From contig DAME01000025.1 in the NCBI GenBank assembly GCA_002499545.1, forward strand, positions 11,143-75,142: DNA of 64,000 bases, given 5' to 3'. Under the pieces are notes generated by a model that saw only the letters and a list, made by a program, of their open reading frames with translations, did not search any database and was not told the DNA's origin. Both the position numbers and the translations under genes were made by a program. Source of the stretch: Euryarchaeota archaeon UBA88 (lineage in GTDB: Archaea; Thermoplasmatota; Poseidoniia; Poseidoniales; Poseidoniaceae). Shown one piece after another: positions 18,001-25,700 of this stretch. The first letter of the stretch is position 1. Each line of letters begins with the position of its first letter.

Positions 18001-18153
18001 ACCAGAACCTATCAAATCCTCTTCAGCAGCACTTTCGTATCCACCAATCGATTCACTCGTTTGGAAATATCCTGAAAAACCCACAAAGAGAGAGCCGAAA
18101 ATCAAGGTAGAAATGATTGCAGCATAGGCCATTTGGTTGTGACTTAAGGACAT
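15067..18153 (-). CDS. Large secreted protein made of thrombospondin type 3 calcium-binding repeats
   Basis: Predicted surface protein of about 1028 aa. After a short N-terminal stretch there is one membrane helix or signal anchor (AYAAIISTLIFGSLFVGFSG), then roughly 25 copies of an acidic motif of the form DTDGDGLxDxxE (for example DPDTDGDGLLDGIE, MFDTDNDGLEDGEE, MIDTDGDGHVNYCE) spread to the C terminus. Such repeats bind calcium and stiffen extracellular stalks. Between them are Trp/Cys-bearing segments but no recognisable catalytic domain and no C-terminal anchor. The ATG at 18153 is preceded by GGTGAG at a proper distance and puts the hydrophobic helix near the N terminus, which is why I chose it over 18198. 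Confidence 0.85.
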   Translation of the reverse strand: MSLSHNQMAYAAIISTLIFGSLFVGFSGYFQTSESIGGYESAAEEDLIGSGTAIGAGLDSDGDGLSDTLESTQYGTDPDKPDTDNDGMSDGWEVEHGLNPLDNGESEDIIQDPSQADQTDDANIENETDSWPDPEQGPNGDPDNDGLTNQVEQELGTDPQRADTDNDNLNDRWESMYTMVVQTPGGEVTLFDPLNGNWDCLLLDQAMEDTLSSFYDDAEGVLPSWSELANSQGSHSCDMILDTDEDGLPNFQEELFGTNPNARDSDMDLLDDIVEVGLDSVVLSTGVGEDCNTPLLDPISRLAPFSGVENSWFLMDMDGDGLLNGPSDWDTDGDGMPDGFEFCYSNVNDQPQNDALKVLNPSNASDGYGDWDEDGLNNFEEYLVANTFGPTNFTSPWRLDTDQDGMPDGWESTNGLHPRDGANGNLDPDRDGWDVDGDGGVFYSTLESTTIVIGIDVIEDQWVEANSTVARGQITLAGGQKQTVAMIAPVAGYVYSIDVTLGQAVESRLFSWMQIVEPEEQFTNLMEYNARDRDNDGVIDGRSTNPLNPDTDGDGLLDGIEVMGWEILVVNNGVIKTWVTSDPGLFDTDEDGLSDYMEFASVCAGGSNASNPDTDGDGELDQIEALTGYTWEGESYFTSPCMFDTDNDGLEDGEEVIAGKDNFLTHANNSDTDNDSLLDGNEVLFVPRPFQNPTNPLQNDTDSDGMLDGWEMQVKSSEDNTNSHSLWVATSSWERPGCVPSQNNDCSMEAGGYVWQNNLGGFIVEKKYAVSEMNLTGFSIPVNNFCACNGRWALDPSLGSMKDDTFDIDNDSLANGAEAPDKWNTNPVDDDTDGDQLPDGWEVYYSGLALDSGLVDNSSIDAYGARGVMDPSMPDSDLDGIMDGDEDPDTDGLNRTGLIRKYCSGYNDTTNSDCNIDPDTPDGKRFYDNLENYTNLEEKQNGTSPITNDTDGDGWNDGPEVYYQDHDDDGMATGWEYHFQFDPFDPADRMIDTDGDGHVNYCEFKWDTNPRNPTSFPGQGELCDPFAQ

Positions 18154-18200
18154 TTGACTCACCGTGCACATCAGTGCAGTCTCTCCGACTTCGTACATCG

Positions 18201-18208
18201 GTTATAGA
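18201..18208 (-). promoter_or_regulatory. TATA-box candidate for the 1028-aa surface protein
   Basis: On the minus strand the sequence reads GGTCTATAACC about 48 bases upstream of the ATG at 18153, in the 70-base gap after the unknown gene. The spacing would give a leader of about 20 bases. It is a motif match only. Confidence 0.4.
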
Positions 18209-18267
18209 CCTTAACTCTCAATGCTTGAATCTCGCTGTCGAACAGATGGAGTGATATGATATTCCTT

Positions 18268-19344
18268 TCAGGCATAATTGAGAAGAGAAGAGACTTCAAG
18301 CGACCATCCACTTCCTTGTTGAACGAGCGATGATTTGGCTTTTTTACCGTGCCCGCGCTGCCAGAGAGCTATCAACCACGCGACGGTCAATGGGAGATGA
18401 GAACTCGACTTCAATTGAAAAAGAACACCTCCATGTTCATCAGTCGCAGAAATACGTTCATAGGTACCAAGTCCGAACGGAATCATGTATGCATCACATA
18501 ATGCACGCCAACTCTGTATATCCTGTATGTAGACAGGACGTTCGCTCTTAGCAAGGAGATCTTCGATTGCCAGGCATGTGGCAGAAACCACGTGTGTTGA
18601 ACTATCCTGCATCGATTCAGAGAAATGGAATGATTCAATTCGTGATGGGGCAAGTAAAGGCAACTGAGTCGATATCGCTTCGAAAATACGTGAGAAAAAA
18701 CCAACTGGAAGCAAAACCGAAGCCTCGCCGGCATTTGCCCAACCGAGTTCTCGTACTTCAATGTCAAGTTCGATTGGTGAAATACGATCATTGATGTGTT
18801 GTTGAGAGGGGTTTTGCCACTCAAACACTCTTGGGTCCCGAACCGGTGCAAGCTGACGAGTGTCGGGTTCCAATTCGAGGAGAGTTTGGGTTGGGGACAC
18901 TTGCTTCCACTGTAGTTTGATGCGGCTAAGGTGGACCTTTTCGAGGGCAGCCAGGGCTAAACCTGCGGTTATCGGAGCCATAAGATTACTCGTTATTGTA
19001 TCATTGGCCAGTGACAGTTTTCCCCAACCGAGGAGATGCCAACGCTGTGACAGTAATGCTTGTTGTTTCCGCTTTTTGAACAAACCGTTTACGCGAAAAA
19101 GAGAGTACTTGTTGAACATCCATTCTTCTTCATCTGCTGCAGCATTCATCAATTTACGGCCCATTGGAACGCCCAAATGCGTTTCCAATGCAAGCCACCA
19201 ATGTTGGAAGTCTGCTGCTGTCCAAACAAGCCATGAACCACCGTTTTCATCACGGATTGAGCCATCTGCATGAACGGTGAAATTTGATTGAAGGGTGTGC
19301 AAGAGGCTTGAGGACCGAACAGATGAATCTACATTGCCGCCCAT
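18268..19344 (-). CDS. Protein of unknown function downstream of glyA
   Basis: Not recognised. The 358-aa product is soluble by appearance, without signal peptide, and is rich in Trp, Leu and Arg. Segments such as GGSWLVWTAADFQHWWLALE, KKRKQQALLSQRWHLLGWG and SRIKLQWKQVSPTQTLLELE suggest a beta-rich fold with a basic helix around residue 120, but I see no catalytic motif. It starts 9 bases after the glyA stop codon and is almost certainly on the same transcript. It may be lineage-specific. Confidence 0.7.
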   Translation of the reverse strand: MGGNVDSSVRSSSLLHTLQSNFTVHADGSIRDENGGSWLVWTAADFQHWWLALETHLGVPMGRKLMNAAADEEEWMFNKYSLFRVNGLFKKRKQQALLSQRWHLLGWGKLSLANDTITSNLMAPITAGLALAALEKVHLSRIKLQWKQVSPTQTLLELEPDTRQLAPVRDPRVFEWQNPSQQHINDRISPIELDIEVRELGWANAGEASVLLPVGFFSRIFEAISTQLPLLAPSRIESFHFSESMQDSSTHVVSATCLAIEDLLAKSERPVYIQDIQSWRALCDAYMIPFGLGTYERISATDEHGGVLFQLKSSSHLPLTVAWLIALWQRGHGKKAKSSLVQQGSGWSLEVSSLLNYA

Positions 19345-19353
19345 GGGATTGCC

Positions 19354-20667
19354 TCAAAAAGGGTAACCAGTTGTTTGCTCATCGTTGAAACAATAACGAA
19401 TGACGTGATGATGCGATTTGAGTTCTGCAACATCCTTCTTGACCCTTTGTGGGTCTTCGTGCTTGATCAAGACCCGAGCGTAGAGTTCAGCAACTGCTTC
19501 CATCTCCGAAGGGCCCATACCGACCCGAGTCAATTCTTGGACGCCAAGGCGTAGACCTGATGGTGTGAGGGCTTTGGTATCGCCAGGAAGCATGTTCATG
19601 TTGGTGATAATTCCTGCTTCTTCCAACAATTGAGCAGCCTTCGCTCCAGCACCTGAATCTGTGTCGCCATGACGTGTTAAGACTTGGTGAGATGCGGTAT
19701 AACCACGAGATTCTGCCAAGACGTCAAAACCTTGAGCAGCAAGTGAACTCGCAAACGCTTGAGCGTTACGGACTGTGTCATGCGCGTATGCAGAACCGTA
19801 CTCCTCAAACTCGGCCAATGCTACTACTTTACCGGCTACGTGGTGGAGATGGTACGATGAAACAACACCCGGGAAAATGGCAGTGTTGAGGCGGCGGTGA
19901 AATGAGGTTTCTTCGCTGGAAGACAACAAAAAACCACCTTGAGGGCCTGGAAATGTTTTGTGTGACGAACCGGTCATGATGTCAGCACCCTCACGAAGAG
20001 GATCTTGGAAACAGCCTCCAGCGATGAGACCCAAAACGTGAGCTCCATCGTACATGACTTTCGCACCCACTTCATGTGCAGCATCTGCAATCTCTCGAAG
20101 TGGAGTTGGGAACAGGAAGACGGATTGCCCTACTAAGGCAACTTTAGGCTCTACATCTCGGATTAGGGCACATGCGCCTTCGATATCAGGTTCCATCCTG
20201 TCTTCATCCCATGGGTAGGTTGACAAATCCAAATCACGAAGACCTACAGCACCCATTCGAGCATGCGATATGTGGCCCCCATCTGCGGTAGATACTGCAG
20301 TAATTTTGTCGCCGGGTTGAGCGAGTGCTTTGAGAGCACCAATATTCGAAACGGTTCCAGATGTCGACTGAATGTTCGCAAACGGTGCGTTGAACACTTT
20401 CTTCGCCATCTCAATTCCAAGACTCTCTATTGTGTCGAAATCGCCACATCCTTGATAGTATCGCTTTCCAGGAAGACCTTCTGCATATCGGCCATGTAAA
20501 TCACTTCCAACAATTTTCCGGACCATTGGGGATATGATGTTCTCAGAAGCAATCATTCCAAATCCATTACGATAAAGTTCGCTACTTGATGCAGTTGCAT
20601 CAATGACGGTTTGTGCCTTCTCCAACGTCGATTTCGAAGGAGACCAAGTACCACGTTCACCCTGCAT
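19354..20667 (-). CDS. glyA: Serine hydroxymethyltransferase
   Basis: PLP enzyme that interconverts serine and glycine and loads one-carbon units on a folate or pterin carrier. At 437 aa it has the family landmarks: SENIISPMVR near the N terminus, GRYAEGLPGKRYYQGC, the PLP-contacting Asp207 in YDGAH, and the Schiff-base Lys237 in GSSHKTFPGPQGG. The SHKTFPGPQGG form differs from the THKTLRGPRGG of bacterial and eukaryotic enzymes, consistent with an archaeal-type branch. It leads a pair with the unknown 358-aa gene. Confidence 0.95.
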   Translation of the reverse strand: MQGERGTWSPSKSTLEKAQTVIDATASSSELYRNGFGMIASENIISPMVRKIVGSDLHGRYAEGLPGKRYYQGCGDFDTIESLGIEMAKKVFNAPFANIQSTSGTVSNIGALKALAQPGDKITAVSTADGGHISHARMGAVGLRDLDLSTYPWDEDRMEPDIEGACALIRDVEPKVALVGQSVFLFPTPLREIADAAHEVGAKVMYDGAHVLGLIAGGCFQDPLREGADIMTGSSHKTFPGPQGGFLLSSSEETSFHRRLNTAIFPGVVSSYHLHHVAGKVVALAEFEEYGSAYAHDTVRNAQAFASSLAAQGFDVLAESRGYTASHQVLTRHGDTDSGAGAKAAQLLEEAGIITNMNMLPGDTKALTPSGLRLGVQELTRVGMGPSEMEAVAELYARVLIKHEDPQRVKKDVAELKSHHHVIRYCFNDEQTTGYPF

Positions 20668-20713
20668 GATTCGTGCTTAGCAAGAAGGTCTTTGAACCCA
20701 TTGATAGAGATGC

Positions 20714-23700
20714 TTAGTCGAAAGAAAGGTACTCATCATCAGATTCACGAGTTGAAGATTTGCTTTGTGGACGAACGTTGGGTCCGGGACGTTTCGAACC
20801 AACGGTTATGTTGGAATTCGGCGAACTCTTTTTTCTGTTTGGTCGCTCCGATACACGAGTGTTGGTCGGAATTCCACGCTGACTGAGGTTAATCTCAGCC
20901 ACTGAACGCGACTTACTGGATACCGGTCGTCCTTTGGCGCTCGCTTTACCTGACTTCTTGGCGATGTATTGTGGACGACCGCGATAAGCAACCGCTCCAA
21001 TGAGACGCTCGAGGGCCGGAATTTCAGCTCCTTCCTCCTTTGGACGCTTCAGCCACCAACCTTCTCCCAAAGGTTGAAGTCGAGGTGGTCGAGATTTAGC
21101 CATTGACTTCGCTTGGCGTTTGAGTCGCATCTTCACCGATTTCTCAGAGTCACGCGGCAATCGCTCTGTCATCCAACCAGGCAAACCGATGTCGAGTACT
21201 ACTCCGTTGACAGTGACCAACATTCCTGAGAGCAAGAGGTGAGTGCCCACTGGGATATTGGCACGTTCTGGTTGGACTTTGAAACGCTTCATTCTCTTCG
21301 CATACGATACCATTGCCTTTTGATCTCTGTGCCGAATGACGCGTTTCTGCTGTTTCGAAAATCGTCTTCCAGCGATCTGGATCATGAGCAGCGTGACGAC
21401 CACTACAACACCCTGCGCTTCCCCGACTTCTTGGGACACATATATTCCCAACACAAACCAGATTGGAATGAGTACTAAAAGATGGAAAATTCGATTCAAG
21501 ATGCTCGGCCGATATATTGGTGGCATTCCTCTTCGAGACGCCTCATGTGAAGCGATCAATACGTTGGCATTGAGCGCTTCATCAAGTCCACCACGAACCA
21601 TCAATCCCGCAATCGCATTCACAGGTGCAGAATTAATCCATTTGCGCATTTTTTTGCCGGTTCCAACGGCTAATGCAACTTCCATTTCTTCCTCATCGAC
21701 GACTTGTCCAAGGATACTGCTCAACGCCATTACTCGAGGGTCTTGACCATCACTTTCCTTGAGTTCAGCGAGAATAGAACGAGCACTGTGCCAATCACCC
21801 TTATCGATTAAACAAAGCGCAGCAGCAATACGTGGACGAACCCCAGTCGGCTCATCTCGAACGAGTTTTAATGACAATTCAAGGGCATCATCATGTTGGC
21901 GTTGGGCTCGAAGAAGTGAAATCATGGAGAGACGAGATACCCGTGTCAGCCTGTCCTTGTGAATGGATTCCTCTGAGGGAGAAGGTTGCCACCCACGCAA
22001 CATTCGCATCAGGTCTTGTAAATGATCAATACAGGAATTGTTTTCCCAGTCCCAGAAATCATCTTCAGTAACCATTCCTTGCCAAGGATCGAGCCATTCG
22101 CAAACGAAAGCAAGTAATTCGGGTTCGTCGTATCCCTCGGCTTGCTGTAAACCGTGCAGCGCTTCACGCGCAGCGTCGAGGCGGCGAGAAGCCATGTAAC
22201 CCACAGCAATCAACATTCGAGCTATGTCATCATCACCGCCAGCTTGTGCGAGAACTTTTCGAGCTTCTTCTATGGCTTTAGGCCAAAGTCCACGAACAGC
22301 AAGTTCCCACATGTGGGCGCGAGCTTTTTCGTGACGAACTAAAGATGGATCTCCCTCAATCGAGCGGCGCTGGAATTGTATTAGACCATCGAGATCTTCA
22401 GAGATTGCTGCTTCGTCAACCAAGGCACGCATCCAATCACCGCCAGCAAATTTGACTGCACCTTCACGACGTTCATCCGGATTTAAATCGAAACGAAGGT
22501 TGAGAAGCGGTGAATATCGAATGATTGAAAGTAGCCAGGTGAACAAAAAGATGGCTTGGCCAAAAGCAATGAACATCCACGTGGTTAAAAGACGATTACC
22601 TTCATTGAAACCAACGTCTTCAAGCCATGGTGTAAAGGGCATTAAATCTCCAAATTCCTTGTAGCATACGAGAACCAACAACAGTACCGTATAGCCTGAA
22701 AAACCAGCGAAAGCGAATTTCAATTGTCTCGCCTGCGCATCGACTTCTGTTCGAATCTCACGAGGCGAATCCAGGGTGACACCGAACATCCCACCAAAAC
22801 TTTGACCACCGAGAACCAAGTTTCGAGTTAACTCAAAAATGAACGCAAGCCCTACAATTGCAATGTTCATGGAAAGATAGAGCGATAAAAATTGTGGGAG
22901 GGATTTGATGAACTGCCAGTGGAAGAGAAGTTCAGAAATGATGTCAATTCTCTGGTAGATTGAATGACCAATGATGCCGCCAAAATTCAGCACTTCTTCG
23001 GCATTTTCTGGCCTGTTAAATAAGACGTAAAACACCGTGACAATACCGTTGAGGGCGGTGATTGGCATCGTCAGCAAAAAGAGTACTAAAATCAGTGAAA
23101 ACAATCGGTTCAAGAAACCTGGCTTGTTCGGATCAATCGGATTTGGTCTACCATTGGAAGTTCTCCATTTATTGATTAGCAGCATATTCCAAGAAGCTCC
23201 CATGATTCTTCCGTACGCCATGATGGTTGGTGCCATGAATGTCAACATACCTGCTGCAAGCCAAATCGGAGTTAGTGTCCCGTCCCCTGTTGTTTGAAGT
23301 CCGTACAGAAGAGTAGCAAACGTAGCACCAACAAGAAGCGCCATTGTGATGATTCGACGTAGGAAATTAGTTATTCTTTGACTCTTGACTTTCGATTTAC
23401 TCATGCCCAAGAGCTGGGCATTGAGAGTTTCCCATGGCGAAATGAGAACAGGAATTGCAATCAAAATTCCAATGATGTAAAGGTTCGGTTTGAAGTAGAT
23501 TTCCGGGTCAAATAAAAGTTCTGTAATCAAGAGAAGAACACCCGTCATCCCCATCATGTACAGGCCTATTCCAATCGTCACTGAACCTTCTTTTAACAGA
23601 TTACGAGCGTCAGATGCGCTACCCGTAATACGATGAACTTCGTATAAGTCATCATCGATCTCGAAGGCGACTTGAAGGTTCGCTAGCTGGCTTGGAATGA

Positions 23701-23872
23701 ACCAGCGCCAAACTGGAATTGCAATGCAGATAGCAACCAACAGAGGGAAAAAGTATTCTGGCTCGAGTGCACTAACATCTGCAACTTCATTAGCCGAAAC
23801 GGTGTGAAGGAAGAAAAGAGAAAAAAATGTTGTTAGGAGGACGACTCGAAATCTGCGAACTCCGTTGCCCAT
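20714..23872 (-). CDS. Multi-pass membrane protein with TPR-like cytoplasmic region
   Basis: Function not recognised. The 1052-aa product begins with a signal-like helix (VVLLTTFFSLFFLHTVSA) and a further helix, followed by about eight hydrophobic segments up to residue 470 (such as GLYMMGMTGVLLLITELLF and MFIAFGQAIFLFTWLLSIIR). Residues about 490-780 are soluble and helical with repeating Ala/Leu spacing (VLAQAGGDDDIARMLIAVGY, LDAAREALHGLQQAEG), which fits tetratricopeptide-type repeats. Two more helices (IFHLLVLIPIWFVLGIYV and the next) lead to a basic, Ser/Pro-rich tail. A scaffold or transport-accessory role is possible. It sits between the aminotransferase (52 bases upstream) and glyA (46 bases downstream). 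Confidence 0.75.
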   Translation of the reverse strand: MGNGVRRFRVVLLTTFFSLFFLHTVSANEVADVSALEPEYFFPLLVAICIAIPVWRWFIPSQLANLQVAFEIDDDLYEVHRITGSASDARNLLKEGSVTIGIGLYMMGMTGVLLLITELLFDPEIYFKPNLYIIGILIAIPVLISPWETLNAQLLGMSKSKVKSQRITNFLRRIITMALLVGATFATLLYGLQTTGDGTLTPIWLAAGMLTFMAPTIMAYGRIMGASWNMLLINKWRTSNGRPNPIDPNKPGFLNRLFSLILVLFLLTMPITALNGIVTVFYVLFNRPENAEEVLNFGGIIGHSIYQRIDIISELLFHWQFIKSLPQFLSLYLSMNIAIVGLAFIFELTRNLVLGGQSFGGMFGVTLDSPREIRTEVDAQARQLKFAFAGFSGYTVLLLVLVCYKEFGDLMPFTPWLEDVGFNEGNRLLTTWMFIAFGQAIFLFTWLLSIIRYSPLLNLRFDLNPDERREGAVKFAGGDWMRALVDEAAISEDLDGLIQFQRRSIEGDPSLVRHEKARAHMWELAVRGLWPKAIEEARKVLAQAGGDDDIARMLIAVGYMASRRLDAAREALHGLQQAEGYDEPELLAFVCEWLDPWQGMVTEDDFWDWENNSCIDHLQDLMRMLRGWQPSPSEESIHKDRLTRVSRLSMISLLRAQRQHDDALELSLKLVRDEPTGVRPRIAAALCLIDKGDWHSARSILAELKESDGQDPRVMALSSILGQVVDEEEMEVALAVGTGKKMRKWINSAPVNAIAGLMVRGGLDEALNANVLIASHEASRRGMPPIYRPSILNRIFHLLVLIPIWFVLGIYVSQEVGEAQGVVVVVTLLMIQIAGRRFSKQQKRVIRHRDQKAMVSYAKRMKRFKVQPERANIPVGTHLLLSGMLVTVNGVVLDIGLPGWMTERLPRDSEKSVKMRLKRQAKSMAKSRPPRLQPLGEGWWLKRPKEEGAEIPALERLIGAVAYRGRPQYIAKKSGKASAKGRPVSSKSRSVAEINLSQRGIPTNTRVSERPNRKKSSPNSNITVGSKRPGPNVRPQSKSSTRESDDEYLSFD

Positions 23873-23924
23873 GTTGCTCGATTCGCGCCAAGAACATCAA
23901 GTCATCGATGAAATGGTTCTATAA

Positions 23925-25139
23925 TTAAGCTGAGCGATGACGTAGCAGGAAACGCTCAACACGGTCAAAGGCATCGTTTAAAACGTTGATTTCTGGTAGG
24001 TATACGAGGCGGAAATGGCCCTTACCCAAGGTAGGTGAAAATCCACTTCCGTGGACGAATAATACGTGCTCTTCATGCAAGAGTTCGAGAACGAATTTCT
24101 TATCGTTATCAGCCCACTTAGGATCTGTTAGTCGAACGAACATGTAGAATGCACCACCCGAAGATTCCACCTCAATACCTTCAATAGAAGAAATTCGCTC
24201 AATGCAGAGGTTTCGTTGCGCTACCACTTTGCTCGAATATGCGGCCATCCACGACCGGTCGGACTCAAGTCCAGCAAGATAGCCGTATTGGGCTGGAGTC
24301 GAAGCACACAACCGTGAACGCAGTAAACGTTCAATTCCATCCCGGACCTCGATTAAACGATTCGTAGGGTCGTGAATGGCAAGATATCCAATACGCCAAC
24401 CTGGGGCGTAGAACACCTTGGAGACGCCGTTCAGAACGAACACCGGCACGCTTGATGAAAGGCTTGCAATGCTGACATGTTCACCTGTGAAATCAAGTCC
24501 ATCGTATATTTCATCAGCCACAACGATGCAGTTAGGCCATCGTTCCGCTATCGCCAGTACTCTGTTGACCTCTTCTGCACCAGCAACACTACCGCAGGGA
24601 TTGTTTGGATTGATGAGAACCAATAACCGAACTGAATCATTCATTTTTGATTCAATGTCGTCGATATCCAATTTCCATCCGTCATCGGGTTTGAGTTTGT
24701 ACTCGACGGTCGTGGCACCATACATTTGTGGATAAGCCATGTAGGGTGGGTAGTGCGGACCTGGTGCGAGTACTGTATCGCCTTGGTTGAGAATTGAGGC
24801 AAAGACAATCTGGAGTGCTTCAGTGACTCCATGACACACATAAACATCTGAATCCTTCGCATCCCACCCCTTCTGAACTTCATCACGTGCAATCGCTTTA
24901 CGAAGTTCAGGCAAACCATACGATGGAGAATAACCATTCATTCCTTTCTGCAGTGCATGGACATACGCATCGACCATGTGTTGAGGAGTGGGAAGACCCG
25001 GATAAGCGCTAGGATCACCAATATTGAGTTTCAATATTTGGTGTCCTTGTTCCTCCAGTATCGCAGCCGGAACCACAACATCCCTTATTGCGTATTCGAT
25101 GTTTGATGCGCGGGACGCAACGGGGATTTGCTTTTCCAT
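23925..25139 (-). CDS. Class I/II aminotransferase, alanine aminotransferase (AlaA-like)
   Basis: Fold type I PLP aminotransferase of 404 aa. It shows LNIGDPSAYPGLPTP near the N terminus, the NPNNPCGS loop, YDGL (residues 212-215, with the PLP O3 contact Tyr), the Schiff-base Lys241 in NGVSKVFYAPGWRIGYL, and the terminal Arg in GHFRLVYLP that binds the substrate carboxylate. The KVFYAPGWRIGY context is closest to the AlaA group that makes alanine from pyruvate and glutamate; aspartate or other amino acids are possible substrates. The ATG at 25139 fits the family start. Confidence 0.88.
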   Translation of the reverse strand: MEKQIPVASRASNIEYAIRDVVVPAAILEEQGHQILKLNIGDPSAYPGLPTPQHMVDAYVHALQKGMNGYSPSYGLPELRKAIARDEVQKGWDAKDSDVYVCHGVTEALQIVFASILNQGDTVLAPGPHYPPYMAYPQMYGATTVEYKLKPDDGWKLDIDDIESKMNDSVRLLVLINPNNPCGSVAGAEEVNRVLAIAERWPNCIVVADEIYDGLDFTGEHVSIASLSSSVPVFVLNGVSKVFYAPGWRIGYLAIHDPTNRLIEVRDGIERLLRSRLCASTPAQYGYLAGLESDRSWMAAYSSKVVAQRNLCIERISSIEGIEVESSGGAFYMFVRLTDPKWADNDKKFVLELLHEEHVLFVHGSGFSPTLGKGHFRLVYLPEINVLNDAFDRVERFLLRHRSA

Positions 25140-25185
25140 GGGCTCACCAATTTTCTGTTATCGTTGTTTCACTTGAACATTGACC

Positions 25186-25665
25186 TTACGGCAAATCACT
25201 GCGAGAAAGTCCGCCCATTGCCAAAACGGTATCGAAATCAGATTCCTCAACGGGCTGTACGGAGAGTCTCTGACCCTTTCGAATCAACAACATGTTTTCA
25301 CAAGCCGGATTGTTGCGAACTTCTTCTAGCGAAACAATGGTTGGGAGTTCCGCAACTGCCTCGATATCGACCATCATCCATCGAGGGTTTTCAGGTGTTG
25401 CTTTCGGGTCGAAGTAATTCGATGAAGGGTCTTGCGCAGTGTGATCGGCATAGCCTTCGCGACTCACTCGTGCGATTCCTGCGATGTGCGGTGGCTTGAA
25501 GTTTGAGTGATAGAACAAGACCAAATCTCCTTTCTTCATGTCGTCGCGCATCATGTTGCGTGCCTGATAATTTCTCACTCCATCCCAGTGGGTAGAGCCG
25601 TCAGCCACGAGTTGCTCAAAAGGGTACACGTGGGGTTCCGATTTCATCAACCAGTACTTGTCCAT
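25186..25665 (-). CDS. EVE domain protein
   Basis: Single-domain protein of about 159 aa in the PUA-like EVE family (human THYN1 relatives). It begins with KYWLMKSEPHVYPFEQL, continues with HWDGVRNYQARNMMRDDMKKGDLVLFYHSN and PPHIAGIARVSREGYADHTA, and ends with the RRGQRLSVQPV-like segment KGQRLSVQPVEESDFD. EVE domains bind modified bases in DNA or RNA; some work with modification-dependent restriction enzymes, but no nuclease gene is next to it here. The frame is open to 25707, but the family start MDKYWLMKSEP at 25665 is clear. It sits 46 bases from the aminotransferase and 35 from the RND exporter gene. Confidence 0.9.
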   Translation of the reverse strand: MDKYWLMKSEPHVYPFEQLVADGSTHWDGVRNYQARNMMRDDMKKGDLVLFYHSNFKPPHIAGIARVSREGYADHTAQDPSSNYFDPKATPENPRWMMVDIEAVAELPTIVSLEEVRNNPACENMLLIRKGQRLSVQPVEESDFDTVLAMGGLSRSDLP

Positions 25666-25700
25666 GCAGTAGGCAAAAAGAAACAGCCAATGAAACTTAC

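Noticed and set aside
15067..18153. Possible CRISPR or DNA tandem repeat
   Set aside because: The repetition is at protein level (acidic motif); DNA copies differ in sequence and spacing.
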